Below, one piece after another: positions 1 through 5,475 of a stretch of 6,010 bases of DNA (position 1 is its first letter; the number at the start of each line of letters is the position of its first letter). The position numbers and the translations under genes were made by a program. Origin of the DNA: Alistipes sp. (GTDB lineage: Bacteria; Bacteroidota; Bacteroidia; Bacteroidales; Rikenellaceae); assembly GCA_017561105.1 (NCBI GenBank), contig JAFZDR010000026.1:1-6010 (forward strand), in the 5' to 3' direction. The notes under the pieces are model-generated. The model made no database searches. It saw only the letters and a program-made list of their open reading frames with translations, and was not told the origin of the DNA.

Positions 1-1
1 G

Positions 2-211
2 CTCCCTAAAAACGGATTGCGAGGGGCAATCCGTACATGTGGTGTCGGAGGTCTTTTCGGCTACTTCGGCTCCTATTATAAATCTAATATCGGCACATTC
101 AAACTCTATGCAACTAACTTGGATCACCTCTTCTTGATAAGACTTGCGAATGGAAAGAAGATAGTAATATCTTGCTCCGAGCCCGAGAAGATGAGCCACT
201 TCAAAGTGTAG
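2..211 (+). CDS. C-terminal part of a bacterial PH-like domain protein (5' truncated by window edge)
   Basis: The reading frame is open from the left edge to a TAG at 209-211, so about 69 residues of the C-terminus are visible and the true start lies outside the window. The motif VGGLFGYFGSYYKSNIG, followed by a strand-rich stretch with YATN and then GKKIVIS.SEPEKM, resembles the end of small bacterial PH-like (bPH) domain proteins common in Bacteroidetes. In that family a GxFGYFG...LG turn and a KxIVISP-type strand recur. The usual members are membrane-anchored or soluble proteins of unknown role; no function can be assigned from this fragment. It could start internally at the TTG at 17, but nothing favours that and the frame continues upstream. 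The gene is followed by its own terminator, so it is probably not part of the ribosomal operon. The family call is from memory of the motif pattern and is moderately secure. Confidence 0.6.
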   Translation, partial: LPKNGLRGAIRTCGVGGLFGYFGSYYKSNIGTFKLYATNLDHLFLIRLANGKKIVISCSEPEKMSHFKV

Positions 212-230
212 TACGAACATTGCAATATAT

Positions 231-273
231 AAGTCGCTGCCTGACGGAAATTAGGGTAGCGACTTTTTATTTT
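231..273 (+). terminator. Rho-independent terminator after the PH-like gene
   Basis: An exact 8-base inverted repeat, AAGTCGCT (231-238) with AGCGACTT (258-265), can be strengthened by CCT/AGG inside the loop. It is followed at once by a T-rich run (TTTTTATTTTAT, 264-275). It sits 20 bases after the stop of the PH-like gene and before the rplM promoter, so it separates the two transcription units. Confidence 0.75.
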
Positions 274-290
274 ATAAATTCTTAAAAAAG

Positions 291-322
291 TTGTGTAATT
301 CAAAAAATTATTCGTACCTTTG
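291..322 (+). promoter_or_regulatory. Bacteroidetes-type promoter for rplM operon
   Basis: TTGTG at 291-295 matches the -33 element and TACCTTTG at 315-322 is an exact match to the Bacteroidetes -7 consensus TAnnTTTG. The two elements are 20 bases apart, the normal spacing for the phylum's primary sigma factor. The flanking sequence is A/T rich. Transcription would be expected to start a few bases after 322, about 45-50 bases before the rplM ATG. Confidence 0.8.
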
Positions 323-341
323 CGCACTCGCAAAGTGCGAG
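323..341 (+). promoter_or_regulatory. Overlapping alternative hairpins at the start of the rplM leader
   Basis: Two mutually exclusive 6-bp hairpins are encoded. CGCACT (323-328) can pair with AGTGCG (334-339), and CTCGCA (327-332) can pair with TGCGAG (336-341). They lie right at the expected transcription start. If initiation is near 326-328, only the second would form fully, capping the mRNA 5' end. The rest of the leader (342-373) is A/T rich and unstructured to the eye, and no Shine-Dalgarno precedes the ATG. Leaders that bind L13 are known in other bacteria and a Bacteroidia L13 leader has been proposed as far as I recall; identity with it is inference. Confidence 0.45.
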
Positions 342-373
342 GTTGGATTACAAACTTTTTTAACAAGTATTAG

Positions 374-829
374 ATGGATTCATTAAGTTACAAAACTATC
401 TCGTTGAACGCAGCGACAGTCAACAAGGAGTGGGTTGTCATCGACGCTACTAACGAGGTATTGGGCCGCTTGGCTTCGCAGATCGCAAAGATTCTCTGCG
501 GAAAGAACAAGCCGGGCTACACCCCTCATGTTGACTGCGGTGACAATGTTATCGTTATCAACGCTGAGAAGGTTAAGCTCACAGGTAAGAAGTTGACCGA
601 TAAGGTCTATGTCCGCCACACTGGTTACCCAGGTGGTCAGCGTTTCGCTACTCCTGCCTTATATTTGGCAAAGAAACCTGCATTCGTAATCGAGGAGGCT
701 GTTCGTGGTATGTTGCCAAAGAACCGTCTCGGAGAGGCTATTATCAAAAACTTGAAGGTTTATGCTGGTGCAGAGCATCCTCACGCAGCACAGAACCCAA
801 AGCAAATTAAGTTAAACGAGATTAAGTAA
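374..829 (+). CDS. rplM: 50S ribosomal protein L13
   Basis: L13 is an early-assembly protein of the large subunit that binds 23S rRNA. The 151-residue product matches the normal length of about 142-153. Family landmarks are [12 protein letters not shown] (24-35), the [13 protein letters not shown] strand (52-64), GYPGG (84-88), the L13 signature RGMLPKN (111-117) and EHPH (134-137) near the end. The N-terminus [10 protein letters not shown] is the form typical of Bacteroidetes L13, which supports the ATG at 374. There is no Shine-Dalgarno, only an A/T-rich leader, as is usual in this phylum. It is the first gene of the translation operon, directly downstream of a good promoter, and is followed by rpsI after 5 bases, the near-universal bacterial pairing. 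Codon choice is strongly biased (AAG, GAG, CGT, CTC), as expected for high expression. Confidence 0.98.
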   Translation: MDSLSYKTISLNAATVNKEWVVIDATNEVLGRLASQIAKILCGKNKPGYTPHVDCGDNVIVINAEKVKLTGKKLTDKVYVRHTGYPGGQRFATPALYLAKKPAFVIEEAVRGMLPKNRLGEAIIKNLKVYAGAEHPHAAQNPKQIKLNEIK

Positions 830-834
830 GAATT

Positions 835-1221
835 ATGGAAGTTGTAAACACAGTTGGTCGCCGTAAGGCAGCTGTAGCTCGCGTATTCGTGAAGCCAGGA
901 ACTGGAAACATTACAATCAACCACAAGGCTCTCGATGTCTATTTCCCATTGAACATCTTGCAGTACGAGGTTAAGCAGCCATTGCTCGTAACTGAGACTG
1001 CTGAGGCTTACGATGTTGTTGTAAACCTCGTAGGTGGTGGTATCAAGGGTCAGGCTGAGGCCGCTCGTATGGGTATTGCTCGCGCATTGTGCGAGATCAA
1101 CGCTGAGTATCGTCCAATCTTGAAGAAGAACGGATTCCTTACTCGTGACGCCCGTGAGGTTGAGCGTAAGAAGCCAGGACAGCCTGGTGCTCGTCGTAAG
1201 TTCCAGTTCAGCAAGCGTTAA
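835..1221 (+). CDS. rpsI: 30S ribosomal protein S9
   Basis: S9 sits in the head of the small subunit; its basic C-terminal tail reaches the P-site tRNA. The 128-residue product has [12 protein letters not shown] at 6-17, the S9 signature [19 protein letters not shown] at 67-85, and a C-terminal tail [25 protein letters not shown] ending in the conserved arginine. It starts 5 bases after the rplM stop, so co-transcription and probably translational coupling with rplM are expected; there is no separate ribosome-binding motif. Length and tail are complete and nothing is odd. The gene ends at a TAA, followed by the unusually long, structured gap before rpsB. Confidence 0.98.
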   Translation: MEVVNTVGRRKAAVARVFVKPGTGNITINHKALDVYFPLNILQYEVKQPLLVTETAEAYDVVVNLVGGGIKGQAEAARMGIARALCEINAEYRPILKKNGFLTRDAREVERKKPGQPGARRKFQFSKR

Positions 1222-1323
1222 TATTTATTTCGTAAGCGGACTAACAATTCGGCAAAGCACGACAAGGGTTCTCAAAGCAAGCAAGACCACGACTTATACC
1301 TTATATATATTATTATATAGAGC

Positions 1324-1351
1324 TAATGGCCAATGGCTAACGGCTAAAGGC
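1324..1351 (+). repeat. Four tandem copies of a 7-base unit (YAANGGC)
   Basis: TAATGGC (1324-1330), CAATGGC (1331-1337), TAACGGC (1338-1344) and TAAAGGC (1345-1351) follow one another without gaps and fit the consensus YAANGGC. The array directly follows a pure A/T run (1301-1319). Its ends also form an inverted repeat, ATGGCC (1326-1331) with GGCCAT (1349-1354). It lies in the noncoding gap between rpsI and rpsB. Such heptamers can expand or shrink by slippage. The role, if any, is unknown. Confidence 0.7.
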
Positions 1352-1360
1352 CATAAAAAA

Positions 1361-1469
1361 GAGGTGCTACCTGCTGCTTGCCCTGTCGCGGAAAACTCTT
1401 CGGACCGACCAGGTCGCTACCGTAAGAGTTGAAGTAAAGAGAATTAAAATTACAAAAAAAGAAACTAAA
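1361..1469 (+). promoter_or_regulatory. Structured leader upstream of rpsB, candidate S2-responsive element
   Basis: A long imperfect hairpin spans 1394-1430. AACTCTTCGG (1394-1403) pairs with CCG (1420-1422) and AAGAGTT (1424-1430) across a single bulged T. An inner stem CGAC (1406-1409) / GTCG (1413-1416) has a 3-base loop. Upstream, GGTGCTACC (1363-1371) nearly repeats GGTCGCTACC (1412-1421) inside the hairpin. This is followed by an A-rich single-stranded stretch (1431-1469) leading to the rpsB ATG. In gammaproteobacteria the rpsB-tsf operon is controlled by S2 binding a structured leader; an equivalent role here is inference from position and structure. No clear promoter with the TAnnTTTG element is visible in the gap, so this RNA may lie within a read-through transcript from rplM. 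Confidence 0.45.
1440..1469 (+). promoter_or_regulatory. A-rich translation-start region of rpsB (no Shine-Dalgarno)
   Basis: The 30 bases before the rpsB ATG contain mostly A with almost no G, including AAAAAAAG and AAACTAAA next to the start. Bacteroidetes genes seldom use Shine-Dalgarno pairing, and highly expressed ones tend to have such unstructured A-rich leaders. This supports the ATG at 1470 as the real start. Confidence 0.55.
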
Positions 1470-2309
1470 ATGTCTAGAACAGATTTTAATACATTGTTGG
1501 AGGCTGGCGTTCATTTCGGTCACTTGAAGCGCAAGTGGAATCCTAAAATGGCTCCATATATCTTCATGGAGAAGAACGGCATCCATATCATCGACCTCTA
1601 CAAGACTGTTGTAAAGCTCGATGAGGCAGCTGAGGCACTCAAGAACATCGCAAAGAGCGGTCGTCGTGTGCTCTTCGTTGCTACCAAGAAACAAGCTAAG
1701 GAAGTAGTTGCCGAAAAGGTTGCAGCCGTAGGTATGCCTTACGTAACAGAGCGTTGGGCTGGCGGTATGCTCACAAACTTCCCAACTATACGTCGCGCCG
1801 TTAAGAAGATGGCAACCATCGACAAGCAGATGGCAGACGGTCTTTATGACAACTTCTCTAAGCGTGAGAAGTTGCAGATTTCGCGCCAGCGTGCGAAGCT
1901 CGAGAAGAACCTCGGTTCTATCTCTGACCTTACTCGCCTTCCTGCTGCATTGTTCGTAATCGACGTGCAGAAGGAGCAGAACGCAGTTAAGGAGGCAAAG
2001 CGTTTGAACATTCCGGTATTTGCAATGGTTGATACTTGTTGTGATCCAACCGACATTGATTTCGTAATCCCTGCAAATGACGATGCAACAAAGTCAATCG
2101 CTTTGATTCTCGACACTGTATGTGCTGCTATCGCAGAGGGTGCAGAGGAGCGCAAGCTCGAGAAGGAGAAGGAGGCTGTTGAGGCTGAGGCTAACACAGA
2201 GGCTCCTGCAAAGAAGCCAGCTAAGACTCGTATCAAGAAGAGCGTAAAGGCTTCAGTTGAGGCTCAGGAGGCAGTAGTGGCAGAGACTGTTGCTGCTGTT
2301 GAGGAGTAA
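1470..2309 (+). CDS. rpsB: 30S ribosomal protein S2
   Basis: S2 binds late at the back of the small subunit, between head and body, next to S1. The product has 279 residues. The family core covers about residues 3-225: LLEAGVHFGH (9-18), the N-terminal pattern KRKWNPKMAPYIF (20-32), RWAGGMLTN (95-103), the second signature region PAALFVIDVQKEQNAVKEAKRLNIPVF (158-184), then DPTDIDFVIPANDDA (192-206). Residues from about 226 to the end form a highly charged Lys/Glu/Ala tail (KLEKEKE, PAKKPAKTRIKK, an acidic VEE end), likely extended or helical; similar tails occur in other Bacteroidetes S2. One oddity: the usually conserved Asn of the VDTN.DP motif is Cys here (VDTCCDP, 187-193), giving adjacent cysteines 190-191. 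tsf follows 30 bases later, the standard rpsB-tsf pair. Confidence 0.98.
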   Translation: MSRTDFNTLLEAGVHFGHLKRKWNPKMAPYIFMEKNGIHIIDLYKTVVKLDEAAEALKNIAKSGRRVLFVATKKQAKEVVAEKVAAVGMPYVTERWAGGMLTNFPTIRRAVKKMATIDKQMADGLYDNFSKREKLQISRQRAKLEKNLGSISDLTRLPAALFVIDVQKEQNAVKEAKRLNIPVFAMVDTCCDPTDIDFVIPANDDATKSIALILDTVCAAIAEGAEERKLEKEKEAVEAEANTEAPAKKPAKTRIKKSVKASVEAQEAVVAETVAAVEE

Positions 2310-2339
2310 TTTATTAACAAACGAAAACCAGAAAAAACT
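2310..2339 (+). promoter_or_regulatory. A-rich translation-start region of tsf
   Basis: The 30 bases between the rpsB stop and the tsf ATG are A-rich (AACAAACGAAAACC, AGAAAAAACT) with no Shine-Dalgarno and no terminator-like hairpin. This fits read-through transcription from rpsB and independent, unstructured initiation at the ATG at 2340. Confidence 0.5.
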
Positions 2340-3341
2340 ATGGCAATAGAGATTAAGGCAGCTGATGTAATGAAGTTGCGTAAGATGACCGGTGCCGGTA
2401 TGATGGACTGCAAGAAGGCTCTCGTTGACGCTAATGGCGATTTCGAGCGTGCTAAGGAGATCATCAAGGAGAAGGGTAAGCTCGTAGCAGCTAAGCGTGC
2501 TGACCGCGAGACTTCTGAGGGTGCTGTTATTGCAAAGGTTCAGGGCAACAAGGCTATCGTTGTTGGACTCGGTTGCGAGACTGACTTCGTTGCTAAGAAC
2601 GCTGATTTCCAGGCACTTGCTGAGGCTATCGCTGAGGCTGCTATCGTAAACTTCCCAGCTGATAAGGAGGCTCTTATGGCTTGCACACTCGCAGACGGTC
2701 GTACTGTTGAGGCTGCAGTTACCGAGTTGACTGGTCAGACAGGCGAGAAGCATGTTGTTGCTGGTTACGAGGCTATCGAGGCTCCATTCATCACTGCTTA
2801 CATGCACGTAATCACTGGTAAGCTTGCTGCAGTTGTTGGCTTCAACAAGGAGCTCGACGCACAGGTTGCTAAGGGTGTTGCAATGCTGGTTGCTTCGATG
2901 AATCCAGTTGCAGTATCGGCTGCAAATGTAGAGCAGAGCGTTCTCGACGCAGAGTTTAAGACTGCAGTTGAGAAGACTAAGGACGAGCTCGTTCAGAAGG
3001 AGATCAACGCACACCTCACTAAGGCTGGTATCAACCCAGCACATGTTGACAGCGAGGATCACATCGAGTCGAACCAGTCTAAGGGCTGGATCACAGCTGA
3101 GCAGGCTGCACAGGCTCGTGAGATCATCAAGACTGTAGGCGAGGCTAAGGCTGCAAACCTCAATATGACAATGATCGAGAACATCGCTAAGGGTCGTGTT
3201 CAGAAGTTCCTCAAGGAGAACACTCTCGAGGAGCAGGGCTACCAGATGGGCGATGGTAAGACTGCCGTTAAGGAGGTTATCAAGGCTGCTGATGCTGAGG
3301 CTAAGGTTCTCGTATTCAAGCGAGTATCACTTGCTGACTAA
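2340..3341 (+). CDS. tsf: Translation elongation factor Ts
   Basis: EF-Ts is the guanine-nucleotide exchange factor that releases GDP from EF-Tu in the cytoplasm. The product has 333 residues, normal for Bacteroidetes. The N-terminal UBA-like domain (about 5-55) contains LRKMTGAGMMDCKKAL (13-28), the usual first EF-Ts signature, and the exchange motif TDFVAKN is at 81-87. The core includes the GVAMLVASMNPVAV segment and the C-terminal module reads MIENIAKGRVQKFLKENTLEEQGY. The last stretch, TAVKEVIKAA...VLVFKRVSLAD, is the normal end. The start ATG fits the conserved N-terminus exactly. The gene ends the operon and is followed by a strong terminator. Codon use is extremely biased (AAG, GAG, GCT), which also produces long but meaningless open frames on the other strand. 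Confidence 0.98.
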   Translation: MAIEIKAADVMKLRKMTGAGMMDCKKALVDANGDFERAKEIIKEKGKLVAAKRADRETSEGAVIAKVQGNKAIVVGLGCETDFVAKNADFQALAEAIAEAAIVNFPADKEALMACTLADGRTVEAAVTELTGQTGEKHVVAGYEAIEAPFITAYMHVITGKLAAVVGFNKELDAQVAKGVAMLVASMNPVAVSAANVEQSVLDAEFKTAVEKTKDELVQKEINAHLTKAGINPAHVDSEDHIESNQSKGWITAEQAAQAREIIKTVGEAKAANLNMTMIENIAKGRVQKFLKENTLEEQGYQMGDGKTAVKEVIKAADAEAKVLVFKRVSLAD

Positions 3342-3360
3342 TTAGAGTAAAACTCAATAC

Positions 3361-3397
3361 GAAATAGGCCACGAGCAATCGTGGTCTATTTTTTTTA
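3361..3397 (+). terminator. Strong rho-independent terminator after tsf
   Basis: AATAGGCCACGA (3363-3374) pairs with TCGTGGTCTATT (3379-3390) over 12 bp with one G-U wobble and a GCAA tetraloop, followed by a run of eight T (3389-3396). It lies 20 bases after the tsf stop and ends the translation operon. The converging transporter gene ends at 3414, so the hairpin may also slow transcripts from the - strand. On that strand, however, the following T-run is only about 3 bases (CTATTTCG), so it is a weaker signal there. Confidence 0.9.
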
Positions 3398-3413
3398 TAT
3401 GTTTATTATGTTC

Positions 3414-4712
3414 TTAGAATATCTGTATCAGTAGCAATCCAACCGCCAATGAAACTACGGTAGTAATAAGTCCAGGCATCATGAATGAGTGGTTGAGAAT
3501 CCATTTGCCAATGCCCGTAGAGCCCGTGCGGTCGAAGTTAATCGCAGCAATAACGGTAGGGTAGTTCGGGATGAAGAAGTAGCCGTTTACAGCAGGGAAA
3601 AGCGCAATCATCATCATCGGCGAGATACCCAGCGCAATGCCAAGCGGTGCGATTGCACGAATGGTTGCAGCCTGGCTATAGAGCAGAATCGACATCACAA
3701 AGAGAGCCACACCAAAGAGCCAAGGCATCTGGGTTACGATACCCTCGATTGAGGCTTTCAACTCCACGATATTGCCATTGATAAAGGTGTCGCCCATCCA
3801 CGCAATACCGAAGATGGCGATTACAGCCTGCATACCTGCCGAGAAGATTGAGCCTTTGGCAGCCTCGATACCGTTAGTGCGAGTGACCAAAAGGATAAGC
3901 GCTGCAGCCGAAAGCATCAAAATCTCGATAAGCAGAGGCATTCCGAGAGCTGCACCATCGAACGATGGACGGAGCGACGGAATCGAACCGAAAAGCACGA
4001 TTAAGAGGGTCGAAATAAGGAATATAGCGACCGAAATACGCGCCTTCGAGAGATTCTTAACATCGGTAAGCTTAGTGTGCTGCTCATCGAGCAAACCGGC
4101 CTTCAATCGCTTGATATACTCAGGATCATTCACCAACTCTTTGCCTACGCGCATCGAGTAGAGAGCACCCGCAAGGATACCGATAACGGTCGAAGGAATA
4201 CATATCTTGAGGATGTCGAATAGGGTGATGCCAAAGCCTGCGAGCATGCTCAACAATGCAACTGTTGCTGCCGATATAGGACTTGCGGTAATGCCTTGCT
4301 GTGAGGCGATTACGGCAATTCCGAGTGGTCGCTCGGGGCGAATTTTGGTCTCGGTTGCCACCTCGGCAATAACCGGAAGGAGCGAATATGCAATATGTCC
4401 TGTACCCGCGATAAATGTAAAGGTATAGGTTACAAGCGGAGCCAAAATGGTGATGTGGGCAGGGTTGCGACGGAGTATGCGCTCCGCAATTTTGACCATG
4501 TAGTCAAGACCTCCCGCTGCCTGCATGCACGATGCAGCCGATATTACGGCCGCAATCATCAGCATTACATCGATAGGCGGCATAGTGGGTTGTAACCCAA
4601 AGACGAAGGTGAGCACCGCAAGGCCGATACCGCCCATTACACCGAGTCCGATACCGCCAAGTCGTGCACCTACGATGATGGCTACGAGTACAAATAAAAA
4701 CTGAATAAGCAT
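3414..4712 (-). CDS. dcuB: Anaerobic C4-dicarboxylate transporter, DcuA/DcuB family
   Basis: Dcu carriers are inner-membrane proteins that exchange fumarate, malate or aspartate for succinate during anaerobic growth; in succinate-forming Bacteroidales a role in succinate efflux is likely. The 432-residue product is full length (E. coli DcuA 433, DcuB 446). It is hydrophobic throughout, with about ten or more membrane segments. Family landmarks are GARLGGIGLGVMGGIGL (15-31), PPIDVM (45-50), MQAAGGLDYM (63-72), LRRNPAHITILAP (80-92), GTGHIAYSLLPVI (103-115), RPERP (125-129), ASPISAA (143-149), LYSQAAT (344-350) and the C-terminal INFDRTGSTGIGKWILNHSFMMPG (391-414). Features of both subtypes appear: LQPTMPP and RPERP are DcuB-like, LYSQAAT and DPEYIKRLKAGL are DcuA-like, so the subtype letter is uncertain. 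It begins 12 bases after the znuC-like gene on the same strand, implying co-transcription, and has no visible promoter in that gap. Confidence 0.93.
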   Translation of the reverse strand: MLIQFLFVLVAIIVGARLGGIGLGVMGGIGLAVLTFVFGLQPTMPPIDVMLMIAAVISAASCMQAAGGLDYMVKIAERILRRNPAHITILAPLVTYTFTFIAGTGHIAYSLLPVIAEVATETKIRPERPLGIAVIASQQGITASPISAATVALLSMLAGFGITLFDILKICIPSTVIGILAGALYSMRVGKELVNDPEYIKRLKAGLLDEQHTKLTDVKNLSKARISVAIFLISTLLIVLFGSIPSLRPSFDGAALGMPLLIEILMLSAAALILLVTRTNGIEAAKGSIFSAGMQAVIAIFGIAWMGDTFINGNIVELKASIEGIVTQMPWLFGVALFVMSILLYSQAATIRAIAPLGIALGISPMMMIALFPAVNGYFFIPNYPTVIAAINFDRTGSTGIGKWILNHSFMMPGLITTVVSLAVGLLLIQIF

Positions 4713-4724
4713 AATTTAGTTTGG

Positions 4725-5474
4725 TTAGTGATGATGTTCTAATACTGTATGTGGAATATGTCCGTGCGAAATAATCTGTATCGGACACTGATAATTCTCT
4801 AATTGTTCGGCAGTTATAATGTTCGAGTCGTGACGGTGTACTGTGCGATTTACACAAACAATGCTCTTTACAACGCTTGTAATCGTGCCCAAATCGTGCG
4901 ACACCATAACTATCGCCATACGCTCGTTCAGACGATGCAGTAGGGTATAGAGCTCATTCTCGAACTTGTTATCCACGAAGTTTGCCGGCTCGTCGAGAAT
5001 GAGGAGCTTTGGCTCCAAAATCACCGCACGACAGAGCAAAGCACGCTGCATCTGTCCGCCCGAAATCTCGCTTATTTGACGATTTGCAATCTCTGCAATA
5101 CCCGCCATATCAAGGAGTTGCATCGCCTTTTCACGGTTGACCTTGGTATAGCGCCCAAAGAAACCCTTTTCGGCTTGCAGACCCGACATAACCACCTCAA
5201 TAACCGAAATAGGGAACGATTTATCGAACTCGGAGAGCTGTGGAAGATAGCCGATAAGGCGATGTCCGTGCTCCGAGAGAGCAGGGGCGAACTCCACCTC
5301 TCCGCTGTACGGAACGGCACCCAAAATGGCCTTGACAAGGGTGGTTTTGCCACCTCCGTTTGGGCCTATAACTCCCAGAAAGTCATTCTGATAGATGTCG
5401 AGTGATGCGTCCTCGAGCGCAGTTGTCGAGTCGTACTCGACGGTTATGTTCTTAAGCGAAACTATAGGCTCCAT
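4725..5474 (-). CDS. znuC: Zinc/manganese-type ABC transporter ATP-binding protein
   Basis: This is the cytoplasmic ATPase that powers a metal-ion ABC importer of the ZnuC/MntB class. The 249-residue product has all nucleotide-binding motifs: Walker A GPNGGGKT (37-44), Q-loop LPQ (77-79), ABC signature ISGGQMQR (137-144), Walker B LLILDE (157-162) with catalytic E162, and H-loop VSHD with H193. After the ATPase core comes the tail seen in metal-importer ATPases (VCVNRTVH..., CPIQIISHGHIPHTVLEHHH), rich in histidine (H237, H239, H242, H247-249). It starts one base after the stop of the zinc-binding-protein gene, so the two are translationally coupled. The choice of zinc over manganese rests on the His-rich loop of that neighbour. 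Unusually, no permease gene follows; a dicarboxylate carrier comes next. Confidence 0.93.
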   Translation of the reverse strand: MEPIVSLKNITVEYDSTTALEDASLDIYQNDFLGVIGPNGGGKTTLVKAILGAVPYSGEVEFAPALSEHGHRLIGYLPQLSEFDKSFPISVIEVVMSGLQAEKGFFGRYTKVNREKAMQLLDMAGIAEIANRQISEISGGQMQRALLCRAVILEPKLLILDEPANFVDNKFENELYTLLHRLNERMAIVMVSHDLGTITSVVKSIVCVNRTVHRHDSNIITAEQLENYQCPIQIISHGHIPHTVLEHHH

Positions 5475-5475
5475 A

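Noticed and set aside
119..130. TTGGATCACCTC resembles the 3' end of 16S rRNA (anti-Shine-Dalgarno region)
   Set aside because: The match is only about 10-12 bases, lies inside the PH-like coding frame (encoding part of NLDHLF) and is not flanked by other 16S sequence, so chance is the simpler explanation.
1297..1304. TACCTTAT as a -7 promoter element for rpsB
   Set aside because: It lacks the TG at the end of TAnnTTTG and there is no TTG about 20 bases upstream, so support is too weak to call.
1326..1360. ATGGCC...GGCCAT hairpin followed by AAAAAA as a terminator between rpsI and rpsB
   Set aside because: On the + strand the tract after the stem is A, not T, so it lacks the U-run needed for rho-independent termination, and no gene on the - strand needs it.
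1145..1432. 95-residue open frame on the + strand across the end of rpsI and the gap
   Set aside because: It overlaps rpsI in another frame, has no family motifs and runs through the repeat and hairpin region, so it does not look like a gene.
1844..2236. 130-residue - strand open frame opposite rpsB
   Set aside because: It is a Ser/Ala-rich shadow of the biased rpsB codons with no independent start signals or motifs.
2253..3062. 269-residue open frame on the - strand opposite tsf
   Set aside because: It lies wholly over tsf and the end of rpsB. It arises from the strong codon bias of these genes, and its product is Leu/Ser/Cys-rich without recognisable motifs.
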